NCBI GenBank assembly: GCA_002716825.1
Contig: PBCC01000030.1
Coordinates: 1-41,446, forward strand
Reading direction: 5' to 3'
Source: Halobacteriovorax sp.
GTDB lineage: Bacteria; Bdellovibrionota; Bacteriovoracia; Bacteriovoracales; Bacteriovoracaceae
Length of the DNA stretch: 41,446 bases
This document shows positions 8,818-16,161 of this stretch, in pieces. The notes under the pieces are model-generated. The model did not search any database, was not told where the DNA came from, and was given only the letters and a program-made list of their open reading frames with translations. The number at the start of each line of letters is the position of its first letter. Position 1 is the stretch's first letter. A program made the translations under genes and the position numbers.

Positions 8818-9758
8818 GTGAGACTTCCTCCGCACGATGAACCTGCACCAGCACTACAGCCATGGCAATGTTCTCCCCATACGATTTCATTGTTTATTAA
8901 CTGATCAAAATTTTCGATGGTCCAAATGGTTGGCTTCTTAACTGAGTTTAAATCGAGCATTTGATTAAAGTCGCAGTCATAGATCTGTCCGTCATAACCA
9001 ATAGAAACAAGATTAAAGCACATCATGTTAGCAGCGGCATTTGGGTTAAATGCATTCACCAAGGTTTCAAGATATTCTTCGTATTTTCCTTGGCGATTAA
9101 GATCATCTAGAAAGCGCTTGATGGGCATATTTGTGATGGTGTAGAGATTATCAAAGTCGATATCAAACCATTCTTTCAAATTCTTTTTATAATCAGATTG
9201 TAGCTTGTCTTGAGCTGGAGGAAGAGTTGGCCCAGTAGGATTGTAAACGAGGTCGAGTTGTAGTCCTTGTCCTTTACCGTAACCGAGTTGATTCAGTTGT
9301 CTTAGTGCACGTATGGACTTATCGAAGACACCATTGCCACGTTGCTTGTCGACATTGTCTTGTGAGTAGCAGGGCAGAGATGCAACGATTTGTACTTTGT
9401 GGTCAGCCAAAAACTGGGCAAGGTCTGCTTGTCCTGGTTCGTACATCACAGTGAGGTTGCAGCGATCAAGCACAGTAATATTTCTTTTTCGAACTTCGCT
9501 TACAAACCATCTAAAGTTTGGATTCATCTCTGGAGCACCACCTGTGAGATCGAGCATGGAGATACTGGATTGATCTATTAGGTGCAGTAAGCGATCAAAC
9601 CCTTCTCGCTCCATATTCTCTGTACGTGTTGGGCCAGCTTCTACATGACAGTGGCGGCAAGCTTGATTGCAAAGTTTCCCTACATTGATTTGTAACGTAT
9701 CAATACTTTTTCGTGTGGTTTGAATCTTATTTTGTGTCAGTCTAGTTTTAAAGTTCAT
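8814..9758 (-). CDS. arsS: Arsenosugar biosynthesis radical SAM protein ArsS
   Basis: 314-residue radical SAM protein. The 4Fe-4S cluster motif is CNQACRHC (Cys30, 34, 37), followed by DLTGGAPE (SAM-binding GGE-type motif). The C-terminal DUF3641 region carries CFNLVSIGYDGQIYDCDFNQML and ends in HCHGCSAGAGSSCGGSLT. Family members (radical SAM/selenodomain, TIGR04167) work with ArsM and are proposed to transfer the 5'-deoxyadenosyl group to dimethylarsenic. Some relatives use selenocysteine in this tail; here the positions are ordinary Cys. First gene of the operon. ATG at 9758 has AAGG about 4 bases upstream. Confidence 0.93.
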   Translation of the reverse strand: MNFKTRLTQNKIQTTRKSIDTLQINVGKLCNQACRHCHVEAGPTRTENMEREGFDRLLHLIDQSSISMLDLTGGAPEMNPNFRWFVSEVRKRNITVLDRCNLTVMYEPGQADLAQFLADHKVQIVASLPCYSQDNVDKQRGNGVFDKSIRALRQLNQLGYGKGQGLQLDLVYNPTGPTLPPAQDKLQSDYKKNLKEWFDIDFDNLYTITNMPIKRFLDDLNRQGKYEEYLETLVNAFNPNAAANMMCFNLVSIGYDGQIYDCDFNQMLDLNSVKKPTIWTIENFDQLINNEIVWGEHCHGCSAGAGSSCGGSLT

Positions 9759-9788
9759 ACTACCTTAGTGTTTTGAATGAGAACTTTC

Positions 9789-9803
9789 TTACAGAATTTG
9801 TAA
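9789..9803. promoter_or_regulatory. 15-bp palindrome at the predicted arsS start site
   Basis: TTACAGAATTTGTAA is a perfect 5-5-5 inverted repeat. On the minus strand it spans roughly -4 to +11 relative to the transcription start predicted from the extended -10 at 9806-9814, exactly where a repressor operator would block initiation. No ArsR-family gene is in the window, so the regulator is unknown. Confidence 0.4.
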
Positions 9804-9805
9804 AC

Positions 9806-9814
9806 ACTATAGCA
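9806..9814 (-). promoter_or_regulatory. Extended -10 promoter for the arsS-arsM operon
   Basis: Reading the minus strand, TGCTATAGT gives an extended -10 (TGN plus TATAGT, five of six). No good -35 is visible 16-18 bases upstream, which extended -10 promoters can tolerate. Predicted start near 9799 leaves a leader of about 40 bases before arsS. Confidence 0.4.
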
Positions 9815-9927
9815 GTTTAGTCGGCAATCGCCACTCGATGAACATTGGACTTTGGCCATTTTGACTGAGTGCATAGCTCAGGTACGGGCTATTTTTTCCA
9901 TAATACAACCACCTAGAGAGATTTAGC

Positions 9928-9954
9928 TCAAATCCTTTTCAAGATTTCCGATAC
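9928..9954 (+). promoter_or_regulatory. Sigma-28 (FliA)-like promoter before motA
   Basis: TCAAATCC (9928-9935), an 11-base spacer, then TCCGATAC (9947-9954). Against the flagellar consensus TAAAGTTT-N11-GCCGATAA the -10 matches six of eight and the -35 four of eight, at exactly the right spacing. It lies 39 bases before the motA start, a location that suits flagellar-class control of motor genes. Confidence 0.45.
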
Positions 9955-9992
9955 TTAAAGCATAGAAGTATTTTAGCAACAGGGTAGTCCTT

Positions 9993-10763
9993 ATGGATTT
10001 AGCTACAATTATAGGTTTCGTCCTTTGTATCGGTGCAGTTATCGGTGCCATTTTCGCTGGGGGAGATATTATCGCCTTCATCGATGTCCCCTCAGTTCTG
10101 GTTGTAGGACTTGGGGTCATTGGATCAACATTTATTAAATGGCCTCTAGAAATTGTGACGAATGTTGTTGGTGTTGCTATGAAATCAATTTTCTACGCAC
10201 CAACAGATATCAAAGCAACTATTGATGAGATTGGAAAACTAGCAGAAACAGCTCGTAGGGAGTCTGTCTTTGCTCTCGAGAAAGTACAAATCGACGATCC
10301 ATTTATGAAAAAGGCAATGACTCTGGCTGCTGATAACCGTCCACCTGAAGTCATTAGTTCAATACTTCAACTTGAAATCGATGCCATGGGTGAGCGACAT
10401 AAAGTTGGTCAAGATATTATGCAAAACCTTGCTGATGATGGTCCGGCCTTTGGAATGATTGGAACTCTGATTGGTCTGGTGATCATGCTAGGAAACCTAT
10501 CGGATCAGGCAGCGATTGGTCCCGCCATGGCGGTTGCACTTTTAACTACGTTCTATGGTTCATGTTTGGCCAATATTGTCGCCAACCCAGTTAAAAATAA
10601 ACTTGGTATTCGATCAACCACAGAGATGGCCAGAATGACTATTATTATTGCTGGAACTCTTGGCATCGTTGCAGGTGAGAACCCAAGACTTATTAAAGAA
10701 AAACTTAATGCCTTCTTACCACCAGCTGAGCGCGTAACTGATAACGCAGGCGAAGCTGAGTAA
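9993..10763 (+). CDS. motA: Flagellar motor stator protein MotA
   Basis: 256-residue inner-membrane stator subunit that forms the ion channel with MotB and pushes on the rotor. N-terminal membrane segments include GFVLCIGAVIGAIFAGG and VLVVGLGVIGSTF. The cytoplasmic loop has ARRESVFALE with the conserved charged residues that contact FliG. The second membrane pair starts GPAFGMIGTLIGLVIMLGNL. ATG has AGGG (9981-9984) upstream. A sigma-28-like promoter precedes it, and motB follows after 12 bases. Whether H+ or Na+ drives it cannot be told from this alone. Confidence 0.93.
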   Translation: MDLATIIGFVLCIGAVIGAIFAGGDIIAFIDVPSVLVVGLGVIGSTFIKWPLEIVTNVVGVAMKSIFYAPTDIKATIDEIGKLAETARRESVFALEKVQIDDPFMKKAMTLAADNRPPEVISSILQLEIDAMGERHKVGQDIMQNLADDGPAFGMIGTLIGLVIMLGNLSDQAAIGPAMAVALLTTFYGSCLANIVANPVKNKLGIRSTTEMARMTIIIAGTLGIVAGENPRLIKEKLNAFLPPAERVTDNAGEAE

Positions 10764-10775
10764 TAGGGAGTTTTT

Positions 10776-11624
10776 GTGGCAGAAGAAGCAGTCAATTCAG
10801 TAGTTGGAGATGATGAAGGCGCAGCTCAAGAGCCTGTAAAATGTCCTCCTTGTAAACCAGGTCTGCCTGGTTGGATGGCAACGTTCTCAGACATGGTGAC
10901 GCTACTTCTTACGTTCTTCGTTTTACTACTATCTTTTGCCAAAACTGAATCAGCTAAGTATGAGGCCGCTCTAGGCTCTATTCGAAATGCTTTTGGCGGC
11001 AATGTGCTTAAACAAGGTGAAGTCATTCAAAAGGGTAAGTCTCCCGATGATTCGCCAACCATGATGGAAAGCCAAGATCCAATTAAACCCTTTCCAATTG
11101 AATTTCTAACGACCGAAGGTTTTCTCGATAAGCATGAAGTTAATCGTGAAAGTAGTGAAGACCTAGGTTCAATGAAGCAGGATCTACAAGAACATGGACT
11201 AAGTCAAAATGTTGATGTCTATGAAATGCCCGAAGGAATCAAAGTCGTCGTTAAAGATAAGATCTATTTTAATGAAGGCTCAGTAACGCCCTCGAAGATT
11301 GTAGTTAAAGTTTATGATGATTTAGTAAAGATGCTCAGTACAAAAGATTGGGTGGTTTTCGTTCAAGGGCACGCCTCCGTGGGAGAGAGAGGAAGTGATG
11401 GCAAAGATGCGTTTGATCTCTCCGCCGCACGAGCTAGTGCCGTGGCCAAGTCACTCATTAGAAGAGGGGTTAGGGCCAAGAAAGTTACAACCGTTTTTTA
11501 CGGTGACACGCGAGCAATTTCTATTCCCAGCCGCTCTCAAGATGAAAATGATCGCGCTAGTCGTCGAGTAGAATTTATGATTAGAAAAGCAGATCTTACC
11601 GATATTGGAAACAAAGCCGATTAG
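10776..11624 (+). CDS. motB: Flagellar motor stator protein MotB
   Basis: 282-residue partner of MotA that anchors the stator to peptidoglycan. Its single membrane span (about 32-54) contains the ion-carrying Asp39 in WMATFSDMVTLLLTFFVLLLS. The C-terminal OmpA-like peptidoglycan-binding domain (about 160-275) has VFVQGHASVGERG, DLSAARASAVAKSLI and DRASRRVEFMI. The N-terminus has a CPPCKPG motif just before the membrane. GTG start with GGAG (10767-10770) upstream. Forms an operon with motA; the pseudouridine synthase start is 8 bases after the stop. Confidence 0.93.
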   Translation: MAEEAVNSVVGDDEGAAQEPVKCPPCKPGLPGWMATFSDMVTLLLTFFVLLLSFAKTESAKYEAALGSIRNAFGGNVLKQGEVIQKGKSPDDSPTMMESQDPIKPFPIEFLTTEGFLDKHEVNRESSEDLGSMKQDLQEHGLSQNVDVYEMPEGIKVVVKDKIYFNEGSVTPSKIVVKVYDDLVKMLSTKDWVVFVQGHASVGERGSDGKDAFDLSAARASAVAKSLIRRGVRAKKVTTVFYGDTRAISIPSRSQDENDRASRRVEFMIRKADLTDIGNKAD

Positions 11625-11632
11625 GAGCATTA

Positions 11633-12526
11633 ATGTTTGGCTCACTATGTCCGCTTGAAGATTGGGCCACTCTCTCAGATTTTTTAAAATCACTTGGGAT
11701 TAGTAAAGCACATCAAAAAAGACAGCTTCCTTCAGCAAAGCTCAAGAGAAAACTCAGGGCTAAAGAAGAAATTAATCTCACACTCAACCTTTTGAATCCA
11801 AGTCTTATATCACCAGAGTTTTGCGGTGATCGCCCTTTCATCATTAAAGAAACTACGGACTTCTTAGTTCTACATAAGCCAGCTGGTCTGCATGGCCACG
11901 CACTGAACTATGAAGAACAAGACAATGTTCTGTCTTGGATGCGCTCACAAGGCTTAGGCTCTTTGTTGAATGTTGGCAGAGAAACCCATGAACGAGGATT
12001 ACTCTATCGTTTGGATCAAGCGACATCTGGAGTTTTAATCTACGTTAAAGATCAAAAGCGCTGGAGTGATTTAAGAGAACGCTTTCATAAGGTTGCTCAT
12101 CTCAAGCGTTATGTTGCTGTTGTGAATAAAATGCCAAGTGAAGTGGGGCATTTGAATGCGTGGTTTGATCTACAGGGTAAAAAAGTTAAAGCATCTCTTG
12201 AGCACCGGGCAGGTATGATTGAAGGTAGTCTTTTTCTAAGAGTACTGCGCCAAGATGAGAGCGGTATTGTCTTAGCGATTGATTTGGCCCATGGTCATCG
12301 CCATCAAATTAGAGCTCACCTTGAATCTTTAGGTTGTCCGATTCTGGGAGATACGCTCTATGGTGGAAATGAAGCCGATCGACTTCATCTTCATGCCTAT
12401 CTGTACCAGCTTGGAGAAGAGCTAGAAGCTTGCGACTCTGATCTAGGGTTTGGCACCGACTTCTTGGACTTGGACAGTGACCTTAAGATGCTCAGCAATC
12501 ATAGCGGGATCATTCATGGTCGCTAA
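11633..12526 (+). CDS. RluA-family RNA pseudouridine synthase
   Basis: 297-residue enzyme isomerising uridine to pseudouridine in RNA. The catalytic motif HERGLLYRLDQATSGVL holds the essential Asp after RL. KPAGLHGH and HGHRHQIRAHLESLGCPILGD and LHLHAYLY are the other RluA blocks. The N-terminal 70 residues could be a degenerate S4-type RNA-binding domain. The target base (23S, 16S or tRNA) cannot be read from sequence. ATG with TAGGAG (11622-11627), a site that includes the motB stop codon. The last 84 bases overlap the convergent small membrane protein gene. Confidence 0.88.
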   Translation: MFGSLCPLEDWATLSDFLKSLGISKAHQKRQLPSAKLKRKLRAKEEINLTLNLLNPSLISPEFCGDRPFIIKETTDFLVLHKPAGLHGHALNYEEQDNVLSWMRSQGLGSLLNVGRETHERGLLYRLDQATSGVLIYVKDQKRWSDLRERFHKVAHLKRYVAVVNKMPSEVGHLNAWFDLQGKKVKASLEHRAGMIEGSLFLRVLRQDESGIVLAIDLAHGHRHQIRAHLESLGCPILGDTLYGGNEADRLHLHAYLYQLGEELEACDSDLGFGTDFLDLDSDLKMLSNHSGIIHGR

Positions 12527-12940
12527 TTTGACCACATACTTTCCTTCGCTGACCGAATTAATGGTCATTCTTGGGTGAATTAATCTCACACTTACAATAT
12601 CTGTTCTTTCTAAATTGTCTGAGGGCGAATTAAGAGCAACGGACTTTAAATTATTGGCCAAAGTTCTAAAGAGTACAGTGCGAAGTTCTGCATCTGCAAT
12701 CGGCTTATCTTTTTCTTCTGCAAAGTTCATCGTGATCAAAAGGTTATTGCCGTCGCACTGGGTGGACCAACTGGCAGGAATCCTACGATCAAGTTTAACG
12801 ATGACGGCACGGCATGAAGTAGGGATCAAATTGTCGCGATTAAACCAGCCTTGGCGTCTTCCAACGGTCATAAAGAGAATCGACATCATGAGGATACCGA
12901 CGATTAAAACTGGGTTCTTTGTCAGAGATTTCAATAGCAT
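12443..12940 (-). CDS. Unknown small protein with one membrane anchor
   Basis: About 165 residues from the ATG at 12940; a TTG at 12979 adds 13 residues and is the alternative start. Not recognised. An N-terminal membrane segment (VLIVGILMMSILFMTV) is followed by an alpha/beta soluble part of about 130 residues that would face the periplasm. It has two Cys that might pair (PTSCRAVIV and STQCDGN). The 3' end overlaps the pseudouridine synthase by 84 bases, one of the two long convergent overlaps in the window. The frame is open and codon use looks like its neighbours, so I believe it is a gene. Confidence 0.65.
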   Translation of the reverse strand: MLLKSLTKNPVLIVGILMMSILFMTVGRRQGWFNRDNLIPTSCRAVIVKLDRRIPASWSTQCDGNNLLITMNFAEEKDKPIADAELRTVLFRTLANNLKSVALNSPSDNLERTDIVSVRLIHPRMTINSVSEGKYVVKLATMNDPAMIAEHLKVTVQVQEVGAKP

Positions 12941-13052
12941 GGCCTTATTATCACCGCTTTTAAGGAAAAAAGCACTCAAGGATCTCGAATAAAAAACCGA
13001 CTAGATTGGTACGGAATTGAGGAACAATCCTCTCGTAAAAGGGGCACCTAAG

Positions 13053-14024
13053 GTGACGTTTAAAGATCTTCTGCCTAGAAAAGAGTTTTGGAAGCTATTG
13101 AAATCATTGGAATCATTAGAGAATCCAACCTCTTTAAGCTCATTTGCTATGGCCCACGATACTGAGCCGGCCATGGTGAAGCAGGTTGTCTCTATTCTGC
13201 AAAAGCTCAATCATCCACTTATGATCGACGATCATCATGGACAACATATCTTGATTCCACCTGCACATTCACCCGGGATTCAATTTGAAATGAGTCTGAG
13301 TGAGTGGCTCGCTCTTCAGGCCATGTTCCCGGCCATTGGAACTCAAGAGGGAAAACCCCACTACAATCTAGTCGCCGATAAACTTGAACACCTGGAAGCC
13401 CATTATCCTGAGTACGATATGTATAGACTGCTCGAAGAAGAAGAAGCGCGTGAGGGTGTGCTTGGTCGTCTCGGTGAACAAGCGGTGGAGATGGTTAAGA
13501 AAATTGAAGACGGGCTCTCGCGTGGGCTTATTATCGAGCTCCATTGGGGCAGTAATAAAATCTCAAGTCTCTATCCTCATAAACTGGTTTATCTTGAAGG
13601 GGATCTTTGCTTAGTTGGCGAGGACTCAAATGATCGATGTCTGGTTGCCTTCCCGGTGCAAGAAGTCGAATCAATTCGATTTGATGTCACTAAAAATTAT
13701 CAAGCCAATTTCTCGCCGATTGAAGTCGATGACTTCATCTTGGCCATGAGAGTTGTCTCTGGAAATGAAGAGCGATTAGTGCTGAAACTTAAAACGGCAA
13801 GTGATGTTGATCTCAATCCTCCTTATCATTTTTTAGGAAATCCTTACATTACAACCAATGCAGAAGGCGATGTGATTTGGGCTGCCTCCATTGAAGTTTG
13901 CGATGATCTGTACGCTTGGCTTCACAGTCTTGGTGAGCGAGTTGAGATTATGGACCCGCCGCAAGTAGAGAAGGGTTATAAAGAGTGGTTAGCCCTGTAT
14001 CAAAGTTATAAGAAAGCCTCATAA
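13053..14024 (+). CDS. WYL-domain protein (probable ligand-responsive regulator)
   Basis: 323 residues from GTG 13053, which has AAAAGGGG (13037-13044) 8 bases upstream; the TTG at 13017 is an alternative start. Residues about 20-75 look like a winged helix (SLSSFAMAHDTEPAMVKQVV, then an IDDHHGQHILIPP wing). A helical middle of about 80 residues follows. Residues about 160-320 look like a WYL domain, with SSLYPHKLVYLEGDLCLVGE in place of the usual WYL core. WYL proteins sense nucleic acids or small ligands and regulate transcription, often DNA damage or defence genes. No defence genes are near. Its stop abuts the YciB gene start. Confidence 0.7.
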   Translation: MTFKDLLPRKEFWKLLKSLESLENPTSLSSFAMAHDTEPAMVKQVVSILQKLNHPLMIDDHHGQHILIPPAHSPGIQFEMSLSEWLALQAMFPAIGTQEGKPHYNLVADKLEHLEAHYPEYDMYRLLEEEEAREGVLGRLGEQAVEMVKKIEDGLSRGLIIELHWGSNKISSLYPHKLVYLEGDLCLVGEDSNDRCLVAFPVQEVESIRFDVTKNYQANFSPIEVDDFILAMRVVSGNEERLVLKLKTASDVDLNPPYHFLGNPYITTNAEGDVIWAASIEVCDDLYAWLHSLGERVEIMDPPQVEKGYKEWLALYQSYKKAS

Positions 14025-14618
14025 ATGCAAGGTAAGCAGAAAGGCTTTTTTCTTCTCTCTTTTCTTCCAGCTATTGCTTACTGGATACTAGAAGAAAACT
14101 ATCCCATTCGTATTGCTCTTGGGGTCGGTTTAGGTCTTGCTGTCATTGAAATCTTAATCGAGAAGTTCTGGTTAGGTCATATCCATTCTCTTACAAAATT
14201 CAATTTTATTATCCTAATGTTTCTAGGTGGAATCTCACTGATAGGTGATGAAGGCATCTGGTTTAAACTTCAGCCGGCCTTTACAGGAGTCGGTGTGGCT
14301 TCATTTTTACTCTTTCAAAAAGTACGTGGAAAAAGTTTGATCGGTGAGTTGCAAAAGGACTTTCCACAGAAAATCGCTGTACCGATAGAACTAACCAAAA
14401 ACCTAGAATCTCATATGGCAGCCTTTATGTTTAGTTATGGCTGCTTTATGGCCTATGTCGCTTTTAATATGACGACTGATCTCTGGCTCTTTTATCGTAC
14501 CGTTGGCTTTTATATTTGCGGCGCAATCTTCTTTGGCATCGAAGTGATTGTGATGAGGCGCTGGGTGCGTAGAAATATGAAGCCTAAGTCAGCTCAAACT
14601 AACGATGCAGCATTATAG
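14025..14618 (+). CDS. YciB/IspZ-family inner-membrane septation protein
   Basis: 197-residue protein with about five membrane helices. FLPAIAYWILEENYPIRIAL and LTKFNFIILMFLGGISLIGDEGIWFKLQPA match the YciB/IspZ intracellular septation family, which helps link cell-wall synthesis and division. The ATG follows the WYL gene's TAA without a gap, suggesting translational coupling. The 3' end overlaps pheA by 25 bases. The assignment rests on the overall pattern, so other membrane families cannot be excluded. Confidence 0.75.
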   Translation: MQGKQKGFFLLSFLPAIAYWILEENYPIRIALGVGLGLAVIEILIEKFWLGHIHSLTKFNFIILMFLGGISLIGDEGIWFKLQPAFTGVGVASFLLFQKVRGKSLIGELQKDFPQKIAVPIELTKNLESHMAAFMFSYGCFMAYVAFNMTTDLWLFYRTVGFYICGAIFFGIEVIVMRRWVRRNMKPKSAQTNDAAL

Positions 14619-15424
14619 CTGCCCAAGACCTTAAGAGTCTTTGTCAGTTTTTCTAGTTCGCTCAGGCAAGCTGAAACTTCTGAATTCTTTTGATCGCCGA
14701 TGAAGTCGACAAAGAAAACATATTGAAATGGGTTGATAGGATCAGGTCTTGATTCAATCTTGGTCATATTCAGTTTATGGGCCGAAAAACATTGAAGACA
14801 CTCGAGAAGAGAGCCTGGCTGGTGTGAAGTGGCAAAGGCAATACTTGTTTTATTCTTCTCTAATGTATTGGGGTTTTCTCCAGCGCGAGATATTACGAGG
14901 AAACGAGTGAGATTAGTATCATTGTTTTGAATCTTATCGCTTAGAATTTCTAGATCATAATACTTGGCACATAGCTCACTGGCGACGATAGCCTTTCCGT
15001 TAGACACTTCAGCATTTTGTCTTAAGAGCTTTGCGGCCCCCGCTGTATCGTACTCAGCGTGAGCGCGTATATTATGGCGACTTAAAAAATCTCGACATTG
15101 TGATAGGGCGATAGGGTGAGAGGCGGCTTCTGTAATATCATCTAGGGCAGTACCAGGAAGAGTCATAAGGCAGTGCTTGATTGGCTGAAAGTGCTCTCCC
15201 CAAACTTCCACTTTTTCTTTATAGAGAAGGTCGAGGTTAACTGTCACGTTACCAACGATTGAATTTTCCACTGGTAAAATGGCGTAATCAACTTCCTTGG
15301 CAAGCAGGGCCTCAATAACTTGTTCTGAAAGTGCAAAACCAACCGCAGTTGCTTTTGATTGAAAAAAGTTAATCAGTGCTAGCTCTGAATAAGCTCCACG
15401 TTCACCTTGAAAAGCTACCTTCAT
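14594..15424 (-). CDS. pheA: Prephenate or arogenate dehydratase (PheA-type)
   Basis: 276-residue monofunctional dehydratase making phenylpyruvate from prephenate (or Phe from arogenate). The N-terminal MKVAFQGERGAYSELA, YAILPVENSIVGNV, YDTAGAAKLL and NLTRFLVIS motifs form the catalytic half. The C-terminal ACT domain (about 195-275) has GSLLECLQCFS and the ESRP motif, giving feedback control by phenylalanine. No chorismate mutase domain is fused here; that activity is in the first gene of the operon. ATG at 15424 shares one base with the tyrA stop. Last gene of the operon. Confidence 0.92.
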   Translation of the reverse strand: MKVAFQGERGAYSELALINFFQSKATAVGFALSEQVIEALLAKEVDYAILPVENSIVGNVTVNLDLLYKEKVEVWGEHFQPIKHCLMTLPGTALDDITEAASHPIALSQCRDFLSRHNIRAHAEYDTAGAAKLLRQNAEVSNGKAIVASELCAKYYDLEILSDKIQNNDTNLTRFLVISRAGENPNTLEKNKTSIAFATSHQPGSLLECLQCFSAHKLNMTKIESRPDPINPFQYVFFVDFIGDQKNSEVSACLSELEKLTKTLKVLGSYNAASLV

Positions 15425-16161
15425 TAATCTTCACCAAGTCTAAGTTTTTGATCAATAGCAGTGAGTGAACCAATGAATTTGGCACGGGCTTGATCGGCAA
15501 AACGATTGTACTTATTCATGTCGACAAAAAGCTGCCAACTATCATTTTGAACAACCCCAAGAATCTTCATCAGGCGCTTATAACCCAAGGTCTCGATATC
15601 CTGCCTTGTCGCGCCTGTGTCCATAAGTGTTCGGCCAATAAAATGGGCCAACACCAGCGAATGACTAATTTGGCGATCGTGCTCTTCGGCCGTGGACTCT
15701 ATGACTTTTAAACCGTGACCGTTGAGGTAGCGGGAGATATCGCTATAGAGTTTATCTTCAATGCGAATAGGACAAAGAACGATTTTATGACCAAAGACAG
15801 TTTCTCGTGCCGAGTCGGGACCAAACATGGGATGGGTGGCCAAAATTTGAATATTCTCAGGCAGGTGTTTAAGCATGGCATTGACGGGGAGTTCTTTGAC
15901 CGAACAGACGTCGACTAAAAGTGTGCCAGGTTTTAATTTATCTTTGATTTGAACGATGAGTTTTTCGAACTCGCTGATAGGAACAAAAGGAATAACGATA
16001 GGACAGGCACAAACCTCGTCAAGTGTTCCCTGAGTGACGCCCAATTCTTTAGCTTCTTTTGAAATATCAGAAAGATCACAAACAATAATATCAGCATCTT
16101 CTTTGAGATAACGGGTAATCAAGCGACCGAGTCGACCAAAACCGATGATGCCAACTTTCAT
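15424..16161 (-). CDS. tyrA: TyrA-type prephenate/arogenate dehydrogenase
   Basis: 245-residue NAD(P)-dependent dehydrogenase, short for TyrA because it lacks a C-terminal ACT domain. Rossmann motif GIIGFGRLGRLI (4-15) and the catalytic region ILATHPMFGPDSA; a second His sits in ISHSLVLAHFIGR. The HPMFGP segment resembles plant-type arogenate dehydrogenases, so the substrate may be arogenate. Its ATG overlaps the aminotransferase stop by four bases. Specificity is inference. Confidence 0.88.
   Translation of the reverse strand: MKVGIIGFGRLGRLITRYLKEDADIIVCDLSDISKEAKELGVTQGTLDEVCACPIVIPFVPISEFEKLIVQIKDKLKPGTLLVDVCSVKELPVNAMLKHLPENIQILATHPMFGPDSARETVFGHKIVLCPIRIEDKLYSDISRYLNGHGLKVIESTAEEHDRQISHSLVLAHFIGRTLMDTGATRQDIETLGYKRLMKILGVVQNDSWQLFVDMNKYNRFADQARAKFIGSLTAIDQKLRLGED

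Noticed and set aside
9873-9897. Weak hairpin with T-run upstream of motA
   Set aside because: Only five base pairs (ATAGC/GCTAT) with a ten-base loop; no gene ends before it, so neither a terminator nor an sRNA end is supported.
12615-12992. Plus-strand ORF of 125 codons opposite the small membrane protein
   Set aside because: It is antisense to the frame that encodes a clean membrane-anchored protein, has no ribosome-binding site and no recognisable motif.
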